Below are positions 7,763 through 15,489 of a stretch of DNA of 45,009 bases, piece by piece. Made by a program: the position numbers and the translations under genes. The notes below the pieces were generated by a model. That model saw nothing but the letters and a program-made list of their open reading frames with translations. It searched no databases and was not told the DNA's origin. Origin of the DNA: an uncultured archaeon (GTDB lineage Archaea; Thermoproteota; Nitrososphaeria; Nitrososphaerales; Nitrosopumilaceae); contig CATMRH010000001.1 of the NCBI GenBank assembly GCA_950073955.1, forward strand, positions 1 through 45,009, in the 5' to 3' direction. Each line of letters opens with the position of its first letter. The stretch's first letter is position 1.

Positions 7763-8623
7763 ATGACACAGCTATTCCGTAGCCTCATTTTTGTTCCTGG
7801 AAATAATTCAAGATTTCTCCAAAAAGCAAAAAAGCTTAAAGCTGACATTGTTTGTTTTGATCTAGAAGATTCTGTTCCAGACAATGAAAAGGAAAATGCA
7901 AGGAAACTAATCAAATCTGCATTAAAGTCTCGTAAATCATACGTATCTTCAATTTTTGTTCGTACTAACTCTTTGACATCTGGAGAAATTCCTTCTGATC
8001 TTAAGCAAGTAGTTCAAAAAGGCATTGATGGAATCGTTATTCCTAAAGTAAACAATATCAAAGATATGAAAAAAATTGAAAAAATACTATCTGGATTAGA
8101 AAAGACACGAAAACTAAAACCAATTCAAATAATTCCCTCCATTGAATCTGCAGAGGGAGTGGTTAACGTATTCAGCATTGCATCTTTTGGAAAAAGAGTT
8201 TCTGCAGTTGTCTTTGGTGTTTTTGATCTGCTAAATGATCTAGGAATTGAATATACAAAAGAATCACAAGGAGCCAAGTATTCAAGAGCAAAAATTCCTA
8301 TTGACGCACATGCAGCTGGAGTTGCAGTAATAGATGCAATTTGGCAGGATCTTAAAGACCCTAAAGGATTAGAAAAAGATTGCAAAATTGGAAAAAGTCT
8401 TGGGTATTCTGGAAAAAGTATCATACATCCAGATCAAATTCCTGTTGTACACAAATTGTTCCATCCAAACAAAAGTGAAATTTTATGGGCCAAGAAAGTA
8501 TGTAAAGTCTATCTTGAATCAACAAAAAAAGGAAAGGGTGCTACAACAGTTGATGGAAAAATGATAGATGAAGTACATTTCAAACAAGCAAAAGTACTTC
8601 TTGAACTTGTAAAACAATCATGA
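7763..8623 (+). CDS. HpcH/HpaI (CitE-like) acyl-CoA lyase family protein
   Basis: This 286-residue protein belongs to the single-chain CitE-like lyases (malyl-CoA, citramalyl-CoA and related) that cleave or form C-C bonds between a keto acid and acyl-CoA with Mg. Visible signatures are RSLIFVPGNNSRF at the N-terminus, CFDLEDSVPDNEK (acidic metal-site residues), FVRTN with the conserved Arg, IPKV, IPSIESAEG (metal-binding Glu), FGVFDLLNDLGI (metal-binding Asp) and GKSIIHPDQ. Substrate cannot be assigned. It starts 7 nt after the MDR gene and overlaps the TPR gene by 4 nt (ATGA), so the three are probably one transcript. Confidence 0.82.
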   Translation: MTQLFRSLIFVPGNNSRFLQKAKKLKADIVCFDLEDSVPDNEKENARKLIKSALKSRKSYVSSIFVRTNSLTSGEIPSDLKQVVQKGIDGIVIPKVNNIKDMKKIEKILSGLEKTRKLKPIQIIPSIESAEGVVNVFSIASFGKRVSAVVFGVFDLLNDLGIEYTKESQGAKYSRAKIPIDAHAAGVAVIDAIWQDLKDPKGLEKDCKIGKSLGYSGKSIIHPDQIPVVHKLFHPNKSEILWAKKVCKVYLESTKKGKGATTVDGKMIDEVHFKQAKVLLELVKQS

Positions 8624-9324
8624 TTGATCTTCTTGATCCTACAAATGTAATTACTAGTATGTTCAATTCTGAAAAATATGATGATATGTATAATTATTGC
8701 AAAAATTTGCTTGAAAAAATTCCCAATGATATGGTTGCACTCCAGAATATTTCTCTGTCTTTGATATATTTGAAAAAATATAAGGAAGCTATTATTTATT
8801 GTGACAAAGTTCTAGAAATAAAAAATTCAGATATTTATGCACTAAAAAATAAGATCTATGCTCTAGAAAATTTGAAACAATATGAACAAGTTCTAAAACT
8901 GTGCAAACAAATTCTTTCTACAAATTCTAAAGATGTCTGGGCTCTAAACAGTATGGGACTATCTCTAAATGAACTAAATCGACATCAAGAAGCACTTGAA
9001 TATTATGAAAAATCTCTTAAAATAGATCTAGATGATGTTACTGCTTTAATGAATAAAGCTATTTCCCTTAGTCATTTAGGTAACTACAAAGATGCAATAG
9101 AATTTTATGATAAAGCTCAAACAATTGATTCAAGTCTAAAAGAAGCATCTATTGTAAAATCCCAATTATTTGAAAAATTAGGTATGAAAGATGATGCATT
9201 TTTAGCTGCGCAAGGCGTACTTAACAAAGAAATGGAAAAAATCAAGATAGATGCCAAAGAAAACAAATGCTCTGTTTTTCATCAATTTTGTGAAGATGAA
9301 TATGAAAAGTATGATTCTAAATAA
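8620..9324 (+). CDS. Tetratricopeptide repeat protein
   Basis: The 234 residues form about five TPR helix-turn-helix units, most of them ending in a canonical A-x-x-x-Y/F-x-[DEK]-[KQ] motif (for example EALEYYEKSLKID and DAIEFYDKAQTID). There is no signal peptide or membrane segment, so it should be a cytoplasmic scaffold. Translation is coupled to the upstream lyase by an ATGA overlap. The C-terminal 45 residues are charged, contain two Cys and are not obviously TPR. Partner unknown. Confidence 0.85.
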   Translation: MIDLLDPTNVITSMFNSEKYDDMYNYCKNLLEKIPNDMVALQNISLSLIYLKKYKEAIIYCDKVLEIKNSDIYALKNKIYALENLKQYEQVLKLCKQILSTNSKDVWALNSMGLSLNELNRHQEALEYYEKSLKIDLDDVTALMNKAISLSHLGNYKDAIEFYDKAQTIDSSLKEASIVKSQLFEKLGMKDDAFLAAQGVLNKEMEKIKIDAKENKCSVFHQFCEDEYEKYDSK

Positions 9325-9330
9325 TTCCTT

Positions 9331-9362
9331 TTGATATTGATCAAAATAATTTTATACATATA
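9331..9362 (+). promoter_or_regulatory. Promoter region of the riboflavin cluster
   Basis: A TATA box (TTTATACATATA, 9351-9362) lies about 24 nt before the ribE ATG at 9380, predicting a leaderless mRNA. Just upstream, TTGATATTGATCAA (9331-9344) is an inverted repeat with 5-bp arms and a 4-nt spacer. It could be an operator, since it abuts the BRE/TATA region. Confidence 0.5.
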
Positions 9363-9379
9363 ATTCATATCAGTTTTTG

Positions 9380-9964
9380 ATGTTTACTGGAATCATAGAA
9401 GGAACTGGTATAGTGGAAAAGATTTCCAAAAATACAAAAAATAGAAGTGCTATCCAAATGACTGTAAATCTAGGGAAACATGCTAAGGGACTAAAAATTG
9501 GGCAAAGCGTTGCTCTTAATGGAGTTTGTCTTACTGCAACAAAACTATCAAAATCTAGTTGTATTTTTGAAATGATTGAAGAAACAACAAAAAAAACTGA
9601 TCTTGGAAACCTAAAAGTTGGTGGAATTGTAAATATTGAACGAAGTTTAAAAGTTGGTGATAGATTAGAAGGACATTTTGTTTTAGGTCATGTTGATGGT
9701 GTGGGAACTATTAAAAAAATTCTGAAAAAACCTAAAGAGGTTCAAGTTTGGTTTGAAGTTCCAAAAAAACTATCAAATTATGTAGTGAAAAAAGGTTCTA
9801 TTGCTATAGATGGAATTAGTTTTACTGTTGTCAATGTCAAAAATACTCTTGCATCAGTGTCAGTGATTCCTCACACCATTGAAGTTACAAATTTTCGCAC
9901 CAAAAAAGTGGGCGACAAAGTTAATATTGAAACTGATATTCTTGGTAAATATATTCTAAAATAA
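9380..9964 (+). CDS. ribE: Riboflavin synthase, bacterial/eukaryotic alpha-subunit type
   Basis: The enzyme dismutates two 6,7-dimethyl-8-ribityllumazine molecules into riboflavin. The 194-residue protein shows the two tandem lumazine-binding barrels: MFTGIIEGTG at the start, LNGVCLT, EGHFVLGHVDG between domains, then IDGISFTV and VIPHTIE in the second barrel. A TTG three bases upstream would add one Met, but MFTGIIE is the universal family start, so the ATG at 9380 is chosen. Most characterised archaea use an unrelated lumazine-synthase-like riboflavin synthase; having the bacterial type here is notable. It heads a cluster with ribB, ribH, arfA and arfC. Confidence 0.96.
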   Translation: MFTGIIEGTGIVEKISKNTKNRSAIQMTVNLGKHAKGLKIGQSVALNGVCLTATKLSKSSCIFEMIEETTKKTDLGNLKVGGIVNIERSLKVGDRLEGHFVLGHVDGVGTIKKILKKPKEVQVWFEVPKKLSNYVVKKGSIAIDGISFTVVNVKNTLASVSVIPHTIEVTNFRTKKVGDKVNIETDILGKYILK

Positions 9965-9984
9965 AGCCAATTATCTACAATTTT

Positions 9985-10000
9985 AGTGGTAATTACTACT
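9985..10000. promoter_or_regulatory. Near-palindrome upstream of the ribB TATA box, candidate operator
   Basis: AGTGGTAATTACTACT is a 16-bp palindrome with one mismatched pair around a perfect GTAATTAC core. It ends 13 bp before a TATA box, the usual place for an archaeal activator or repressor site. No regulator can be named from the window. Confidence 0.4.
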
Positions 10001-10012
10001 TTTTTAGTAAAC

Positions 10013-10020
10013 TTTATAAT
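10013..10020 (+). promoter_or_regulatory. TATA box of ribB
   Basis: TTTATAAT is centred about 26 nt before the ATG at 10043, predicting leaderless transcription. ribB may therefore start a second riboflavin transcript separate from ribE. Confidence 0.55.
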
Positions 10021-10042
10021 TAGTTTATAACAATTTTTGTAT

Positions 10043-10708
10043 ATGTCACTTGAATCTGGATTAGAATCTCTAAAACGTGGAGAATTTATTCTGTTGTTTG
10101 ATTCAGCTGGACGAGAAAATGAAATTGATATGGTTGTAGCTGCAGAGTTTGTTACACCAGAACATGTTGCAAGAATGCGTCAGCATGCTGGTGGATTGTT
10201 ATGTATTGCAATAGATCATAATTTTGCAACATCACTTGAATTAAGATACATGCATGAAATTCTTGCTGATTCTCCAATTTCAAACAAGGAGATGATTATG
10301 GGTCTAGCACCTTACGGTGATTATCCAACTTTTTCATTGTCTGTAAATCATTATCGAACTTACACTGGAATTACTGACAAAGACAGAGCATTGACAATTA
10401 ACGAAATGGCAAATATCTTTAATGTTGAAAATAAACAGAAAAAATTTGCTTCATCTTTTAAAACTCCAGGTCATGTTCCTTTATTGATAGCATCTAAAGG
10501 AATGTTAGCTGCACGTCAAGGACATACTGAAATGTCTGTTTATTTAGCTCAAATTGCAGGATTGACTCCAGTTACTGCAATTTGTGAAATGATGGATGCT
10601 GAAACATATGCTGCATTATCTGTAGATAAGGCAGAAAAATTTGCAAAGCAAAATGGATTCCCATTAATTGATGGGAAAGAACTTTTAGAATACGCCAAGG
10701 TGCATTAG
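10043..10708 (+). CDS. ribB: 3,4-dihydroxy-2-butanone 4-phosphate synthase
   Basis: RibB converts ribulose 5-phosphate into the four-carbon donor for lumazine synthesis. The 221-residue, single-domain protein has the catalytic acidic loop DSAGRENEIDMVVAAE near the N-terminus, MRQHAGGLLCIAI, the Thr-Gly-Ile-Thr segment YTGITDKDRALTI, and RQGHTEMSVYLAQIAGLTP. No GTP cyclohydrolase II domain is fused, as expected where GTP cyclohydrolase III is used instead. A TTG two codons earlier is possible, but the ATG matches the TATA spacing. ribH starts 2 nt after its stop. Confidence 0.95.
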   Translation: MSLESGLESLKRGEFILLFDSAGRENEIDMVVAAEFVTPEHVARMRQHAGGLLCIAIDHNFATSLELRYMHEILADSPISNKEMIMGLAPYGDYPTFSLSVNHYRTYTGITDKDRALTINEMANIFNVENKQKKFASSFKTPGHVPLLIASKGMLAARQGHTEMSVYLAQIAGLTPVTAICEMMDAETYAALSVDKAEKFAKQNGFPLIDGKELLEYAKVH

Positions 10709-10710
10709 TT

Positions 10711-11127
10711 TTGAATATTGCTGTAGTGGTTTCGGAATTCAATAAAGAAGTGACATCTAGGATGCTTTCTGTAGCTCAAGAAAAAGCAAACTTGATGAAA
10801 TTAAAAATTATTTATACATGTAAAGTTCCTGGTGCCTTTGATATGCCTATTATTGTGGATGCATTATTGAAGAAAAAAGATGTTGATGGTATAGTCACTT
10901 TAGGCGCGATAATTAAGGGCCAAACAAAACATGATGAGGTGATCTCTCATTCTACTGCAAAATCACTTATTGATTTATCCATAAAATACCAAAAACCTGT
11001 TTCTTTCGGAATATCTGGTCCTGGAATGCAGGAAAGACATGCTTATGCTAGAATAAGACCTGTTGCTGAACGTGCAGTTGAAGCAGTTGTAAAAATCTTT
11101 GAAGAACTACAGAGGATCCAAAAATGA
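10711..11127 (+). CDS. ribH: 6,7-dimethyl-8-ribityllumazine synthase
   Basis: RibH condenses the RibB product with 5-amino-6-ribitylaminouracil. The 138 residues show family motifs: VVSEFNKEVT near the N-terminus, the substrate loop VPGAFDMP, LGAIIKGQTKHDE with the catalytic His in KHDEV, and FGISGPGM. The start is TTG directly behind the ribB stop. It overlaps arfA by 4 nt (ATGA), so ribB, ribH and arfA are translationally linked. Confidence 0.95.
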   Translation: MNIAVVVSEFNKEVTSRMLSVAQEKANLMKLKIIYTCKVPGAFDMPIIVDALLKKKDVDGIVTLGAIIKGQTKHDEVISHSTAKSLIDLSIKYQKPVSFGISGPGMQERHAYARIRPVAERAVEAVVKIFEELQRIQK

Positions 11128-11876
11128 TTCAACTTAGCATCTTGAAAATTAGTGCATATGGTCCTTGGACATTGACACTAGGAAGTGATAGAGAACATGA
11201 ACTACAAATGCTTCAAGCATCACTTTACAAAGAAGTACAGAAACTATTTTCTGAAAAAAATTGTCTGGTTTTTCCTAATAGAGCCGATGAATTTTTTGTA
11301 GTTTCAAACGGACTTGAGTTATATGATCATATTCAAATCCAAAAAGCACTAGAAAAATTATTTGATATACGTTTAACCATTTCAATTGGTTATGGTGAAT
11401 CTCCATTTGAAGCAAACTTAAAGGCATATGAAGGAAAGAAAAATGAAACCATATTAAACAAAGAACATAATATTTTTGGTTTTGTTAATGGTAAATCTGA
11501 CTCAAAAGTTTCAATTATGCATTTAGATGTAGATGATCTTACTTCAAGAAGACAAATTAATTCCCCTTATGAAATTTCATCAATAATTTTTGAACTATAT
11601 TCAAAGATGTCAAAATTTTTTCTGGAAAAAAACTCTCTTACTTTTTTTATGGGTGGTGATAACTTTATGGTAATTGCAAGTGATGATGCAAAAAATTCTG
11701 TACAGAATTTCATTGACATGATTAAAAGTGATGACAAAATTTCTTTGAATTGTGGAATTGGTAATGGATACACTTCTAGAGAAGCAGTAAAACTAGCCAC
11801 ACAATCTCTTGATACTATACGAAAAATTCGAGATTCAGGTAAAGAAAAACCTGAAGTTTATGAATTGTCATGTTAA
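11124..11876 (+). CDS. arfA: GTP cyclohydrolase III
   Basis: This archaeal enzyme opens GTP to the formamidopyrimidine nucleotide, the first committed step of archaeal riboflavin and F420 precursor synthesis. The 250-residue protein contains two related GGDEF/cyclase-like halves. The N-terminus (MIQLSILKISAYGPWTLTLGSDRE) is strongly family-specific, and the second half has MHLDVDDLTSR and MGGDNFMVIAS, which hold metal and GTP. It overlaps ribH by 4 nt and the amidohydrolase by 7 nt. Confidence 0.94.
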   Translation: MIQLSILKISAYGPWTLTLGSDREHELQMLQASLYKEVQKLFSEKNCLVFPNRADEFFVVSNGLELYDHIQIQKALEKLFDIRLTISIGYGESPFEANLKAYEGKKNETILNKEHNIFGFVNGKSDSKVSIMHLDVDDLTSRRQINSPYEISSIIFELYSKMSKFFLEKNSLTFFMGGDNFMVIASDDAKNSVQNFIDMIKSDDKISLNCGIGNGYTSREAVKLATQSLDTIRKIRDSGKEKPEVYELSC

Positions 11877-13060
11877 TTAAAAATCTAAGTATTTTATCAG
11901 GTCAAGAATTAGATTTTGTTTCAAATACTGATATCAAAATTCAGAATAAAATATTTAAAAAAATTCAACCAAAAATTAGACCAAGTGTTAAAGAAGAATC
12001 TATAGATTGTGAAGGTCTTCTATTGATTCCTGGATTTATCAATGCTCATACACACATAGGTGATTCTATTGGAAAAGATGTTACACTAAATAGTTCTGTT
12101 GATAAGAGAATTCATCCTGTATTTGGAGCTAAATCTAAAATTCTAAAAAATACTTCACCAGAAAATCTAGCTAATTTTATGAAAAACACATGTCATTCAA
12201 TGTTAAGAAAAGGAATCACAACATTTGTTGATTTTAGAGAAGGTGGATTAGATGGTGTTGCTTTACTCAAAAAAGTATTATCTGATGTTCCTTTACGTTC
12301 AATTATTCTAGGTAGAGTGGAATTTTATCAAGGATCCACAGAAATCAGAAAAAATATGCCTTTTCCTAGAGAAAAAATTGAAGATCTTACTGAGCTCCTC
12401 AAAAAATGTGATGGAATTGGTGTAAGTGGTGCCAATGAAAATAGTACATCAGTGCTAAGTTATTATTCAAAAACAACAAAACTTAGAGCTATACATTCTT
12501 CTGAAACGAAACAAAGTGTTTCTACATCAAAAAAAATTACCGGAAAATCTGAAACAGTTCGGGCTTTATCTCTAAAACCTCATTTTTTGGTTCATATGAC
12601 TTTTGCTTCAAAAGGTGATCTTAGTGCTGTGGCAAAGAAAACTAGAGGAATTGTAATCTGCCCAAGGGCTAACTCATCTCTAGCTGAGGGAATTCCAGAC
12701 ATAGAATTGATGCAAAAGGCAGGATGTACATTAGCTTTAGGTACAGATAATGTAATGATAAATTCTCCTGATATGTTTAGAGAAATGGATTTTCTTTGGA
12801 AAGTAACTATGGGGATTCACAAAAAAAGAATTGATCCAAAAGAAATTCTTAAAATGGCTACAGTTAATGGAGGAAAAATTTTGAAAAAAGATATTGGAGT
12901 AATTGAAATTGGAAAAATTGCTGATTGTATTTTTCTTGACAAGCATGCATTAGATTTAGAACCAATGCACAATCCACATGCATCAATTGTTCATAGAGCA
13001 TCAGAATCTGCCATTAAAGCAGTAATGATTGGAGGTAAAATCGTATATGGAAAAATCTAA
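11870..13060 (+). CDS. COG0402-type amidohydrolase in the riboflavin cluster, candidate pathway deaminase
   Basis: This 396-residue metal-dependent hydrolase has the full site of the ATZ/TRZ nucleobase-deaminase group: H60-T-H62 (PGFINAHTH), H209 and E212 in IHSSET, H242, and D293 in LGTDN followed by SPDMFREMDF. The H-x-x-E pair is what deaminases such as guanine and cytosine deaminase use. It sits exactly between arfA and arfC, overlapping both, so a step between them or close to them is likely. Candidates are deamination of the diaminopyrimidine intermediate, or the deformylation done by ArfB elsewhere. The deaminase reading is favoured by the HxxE motif; this is inference. No ArfB-type creatininase homologue is in the window. 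Confidence 0.8.
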   Translation: MLIKNLSILSGQELDFVSNTDIKIQNKIFKKIQPKIRPSVKEESIDCEGLLLIPGFINAHTHIGDSIGKDVTLNSSVDKRIHPVFGAKSKILKNTSPENLANFMKNTCHSMLRKGITTFVDFREGGLDGVALLKKVLSDVPLRSIILGRVEFYQGSTEIRKNMPFPREKIEDLTELLKKCDGIGVSGANENSTSVLSYYSKTTKLRAIHSSETKQSVSTSKKITGKSETVRALSLKPHFLVHMTFASKGDLSAVAKKTRGIVICPRANSSLAEGIPDIELMQKAGCTLALGTDNVMINSPDMFREMDFLWKVTMGIHKKRIDPKEILKMATVNGGKILKKDIGVIEIGKIADCIFLDKHALDLEPMHNPHASIVHRASESAIKAVMIGGKIVYGKI

Positions 13061-13703
13061 ACCTTATGTAATTCTAAGTGCAGCAACATCAGTTGATGGA
13101 AAGATTGCTACTAGAGCAGGTGATTCAAATCTATCTTCAAAACAAGATAAAGTGAGACTTCATAAACTAAGATCTAAAGTTGATGCAATTCTTGTTGGAA
13201 AAAATACAGTTTTACTTGATAATCCTTTGTTAACTGTACGATACGCTAGAGGAAAAAATCCAATCAGAATAATTTTAGATTCTAAAGGTACTATATCTAA
13301 AAAATCAAAAATTTTACAAACAAGTGATAAAATTCCAACGATCATAGCTGTATCAAAAAAAATCAGTAAATCAAATTTTGATAAACTATGCAAATTTCCT
13401 GTGGACATAATTGTTGCTGGTAAAAATTCTGTGAATATTAAATTATTAATGAAAAAACTTTCCGACAAAAAAATTAATACAATACTTGTTGAAGGTGGCG
13501 GAACTGTTAATTGGGAATTTATTAAACATAATCTTTTTGATGAATTGATCATTACTTTATCTCCATTTTTAATTGGAGGAAATGATGCAATTTCTTTTGT
13601 TCAGGGAAAGGGTTTTGAAAAAATTTCAAACTCACCTAATCTCCGCCTTAAGTCAATCAAGAGGCTCAAAAATCATGTTGTTTTGTATTATGTTAAGGTG
13701 TAA
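13047..13703 (+). CDS. arfC: 2,5-diamino-6-ribosylamino-pyrimidinone 5'-phosphate reductase
   Basis: ArfC reduces the ribosyl side chain of the pyrimidine intermediate to ribityl with NAD(P)H and is homologous to the RibD C-terminal domain. The 218-residue protein has SAATSVDGKIAT, VDAILVGKNTVLLDNP, NPIRIILDSKG, TILVEGGGTVNWEF and LSPFLIGG. The ATG at 13047 is preferred to an earlier TTG because GGAGGT, a perfect Shine-Dalgarno, lies at 13031-13036, 10 nt before it. The gene overlaps the amidohydrolase by 14 nt, and no deaminase domain is fused to it. Confidence 0.94.
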   Translation: MEKSKPYVILSAATSVDGKIATRAGDSNLSSKQDKVRLHKLRSKVDAILVGKNTVLLDNPLLTVRYARGKNPIRIILDSKGTISKKSKILQTSDKIPTIIAVSKKISKSNFDKLCKFPVDIIVAGKNSVNIKLLMKKLSDKKINTILVEGGGTVNWEFIKHNLFDELIITLSPFLIGGNDAISFVQGKGFEKISNSPNLRLKSIKRLKNHVVLYYVKV

Positions 13704-13704
13704 G

Positions 13705-13712
13705 TTATATAC
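13705..13712 (+). promoter_or_regulatory. TATA box of the small basic protein gene
   Basis: TTATATAC starts 2 bp after the arfC stop and is centred 30 nt before the TTG at 13739. It gives the small gene its own promoter. Confidence 0.5.
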
Positions 13713-13738
13713 CTAATTTAAAATAAAATTACAAGAAA

Positions 13739-13957
13739 TTGGCAGTAAAAAAGAAAGCTACAGCAAAAAGAAAAACTACAAAAAAGAAGGTTACTAAATC
13801 AAAAACAAAAAAACTACCATTTGGTGGATATGCAATCAATTTTGCAGGTCGTAAAGAAACTGTAGAACAAGTCTTTGGAAATAAACCAATTGCACCAAGT
13901 GAAATGACCAAAAGAATTTGGAAATTTGTAAAATCTAAAAAACTTGCTAATCGTTAA
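13739..13957 (+). CDS. Small Lys-rich protein with a half-SWIB-like C-terminus
   Basis: This 72-residue protein starts at TTG. Residues 4-25 are almost all Lys, Arg, Thr and Ser, like a histone tail. Residues 46-69 (FGNKPIAPSEMTKRIWKFVK and following) resemble the first half of a SWIB domain, whose consensus has a G-x-x-P-[LI]-x-[RP]-x-E-[VM]-x-K-x-[LI]-W-x-[YF]-[IV]-K pattern. The second half of SWIB is absent. With its own TATA box and high basicity, a chromatin or nucleoid role is plausible, but the similarity was judged by eye. Confidence 0.6.
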   Translation: MAVKKKATAKRKTTKKKVTKSKTKKLPFGGYAINFAGRKETVEQVFGNKPIAPSEMTKRIWKFVKSKKLANR

Positions 13958-14045
13958 ACCCATTGGTTTACGAAGAATCGTAACTACTTTCACTTTTTAA
14001 TTATTTTTCTTAAAACAAATTAGGCAATTCTTACTTATGAAAAAT

Positions 14046-15437
14046 CTATTCTACGTAGTGATGATATGTAAGATTATCATAAAATCTGACTGATTTTATG
14101 TTTACAAATTCTAACATTCCATATCTTGATAATTCTCTTCCAAATCCACTATGTTTTATTCCTCCAAATGGAATTCTTGGATCCGAAATTACTACATTGT
14201 TGACACTGACAATTCCTGATTCAATTCGTCTAGACATTTTGTCTGCTTTTGCAAGATCTTTTGTCCAAATACTTGCACCTAAACCAAATTCAACATTATT
14301 GGCTAATTTTATTGCCTCACTTTCATTCTCTACGATTGTAATTGGAGCTACTGGCCCAAATGTTTCTTCTTGTGCAATTCTCATATCTGGTTTAATATTT
14401 GTAAGAATTGTTGGTTGGTAGAAGAATCCTTTACCATCAATCTTAGAACCTCCCAAAAGGATTTCAGCTCCTTTTTCTTTTGCATCTTCTACAATTCCTG
14501 AAATTGTTTCTAAACCCTCTTTACTTGAAAGTGGTCCAATATCTGTTTCCATAGATGTTGGATCTCCAATTTTGAGTTGAGACGCTTTTTTAATAAATAA
14601 TTCAATGAATTCTTTTGCAACATTTTTTCCAACAAAGAATCTCTTTGAAGCTACACAACTTTGACCACAATTGATGAATCTACCCTTTACTGCTCCTTCT
14701 GCAGCTTTTTCAATAATTGCGTCATCTAATACTATGAAAGGATCACTTCCACCTAATTCTAAAACACATTTTTTCAAATGCATTGCAGCTCTTTCACCTA
14801 CTTTTGCTCCTGCATTTGTACTTCCAGTAAAGGTTACAGCACTGATATCAGAGTCAATTAGGTGGTTTGCAACATCTACGCTTCCTATTACTGTCTGAAA
14901 AATTCCATCTGGCACACCTGATTCAGTAAATGCTTTTTCAATTTCAATTCCTGATTGTAGTGTAATGCTGGATGGTTTCATCACAATTACATTTCCTCCC
15001 ATTAAACATGGAGCTGCGAATCTTAATGCCTGCCAATAAGGAAAATTCCAAGGCATGATAGAACCAATTACCCCTAATGGTTCAAAAGTTAGGAAACTCT
15101 TTCTTGCGTCTGTGTTTAATACTTCATCAGAAAGAAAACTGTCACCATGATCAGCATAAAATTCTAATGCCCAAGAACATTTTTCAACTTCTCCAATTGA
15201 TTCTTTGAGGGGTTTACCCATTTCAGTTGTTGCAACTTTTGCAAGTTTTGTTTTATTTTTCTTTAGGTATTCTACTAAATTGTAAATGTAACTTCTACGT
15301 TTCTCGTAATCTTTTTTCCATTCTGGAAATGCTCTTTTTGCTTTTCCCACTAAGTCAAACACTTGATTTTTGTCCATTGAAGAGAATGTTGCAATTTCTT
15401 CACCAGTAGCTGGATTTACTGTAGTGATTTGAGTCAA
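14046..15437 (-). CDS. NAD(P)-dependent aldehyde dehydrogenase, succinate-semialdehyde dehydrogenase-like
   Basis: The 463-residue protein is a complete aldehyde dehydrogenase. It has the oxyanion Asn in PWNFPYW (N131), K154 in MKPSS, the coenzyme loop FTGSTNAG, the general base E227 in LELGGSDPF and catalytic C261 in NCGQSC, plus PFGGIKHSGFGRE near the C-terminus. The closest class is succinate-semialdehyde dehydrogenase of the short GabD/YneI type. In a 3-hydroxypropionate/4-hydroxybutyrate organism it might act on succinic or malonic semialdehyde, possibly in the acyl-CoA-reducing direction; substrate is inference. The start is TTG at 15437. It faces the small basic gene convergently and lies 52 bp behind tfe. 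Confidence 0.88.
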   Translation of the reverse strand: MTQITTVNPATGEEIATFSSMDKNQVFDLVGKAKRAFPEWKKDYEKRRSYIYNLVEYLKKNKTKLAKVATTEMGKPLKESIGEVEKCSWALEFYADHGDSFLSDEVLNTDARKSFLTFEPLGVIGSIMPWNFPYWQALRFAAPCLMGGNVIVMKPSSITLQSGIEIEKAFTESGVPDGIFQTVIGSVDVANHLIDSDISAVTFTGSTNAGAKVGERAAMHLKKCVLELGGSDPFIVLDDAIIEKAAEGAVKGRFINCGQSCVASKRFFVGKNVAKEFIELFIKKASQLKIGDPTSMETDIGPLSSKEGLETISGIVEDAKEKGAEILLGGSKIDGKGFFYQPTILTNIKPDMRIAQEETFGPVAPITIVENESEAIKLANNVEFGLGASIWTKDLAKADKMSRRIESGIVSVNNVVISDPRIPFGGIKHSGFGRELSRYGMLEFVNIKSVRFYDNLTYHHYVE

Positions 15438-15489
15438 GGATATTTCACCAATTTCTCCTAATTTAATCTAGTCTTATTTCCAGATCTAA

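Noticed and set aside
14098..14421. Plus-strand ORFs opposite the aldehyde dehydrogenase
   Set aside because: Shadows of a gene with complete catalytic motifs on the other strand.
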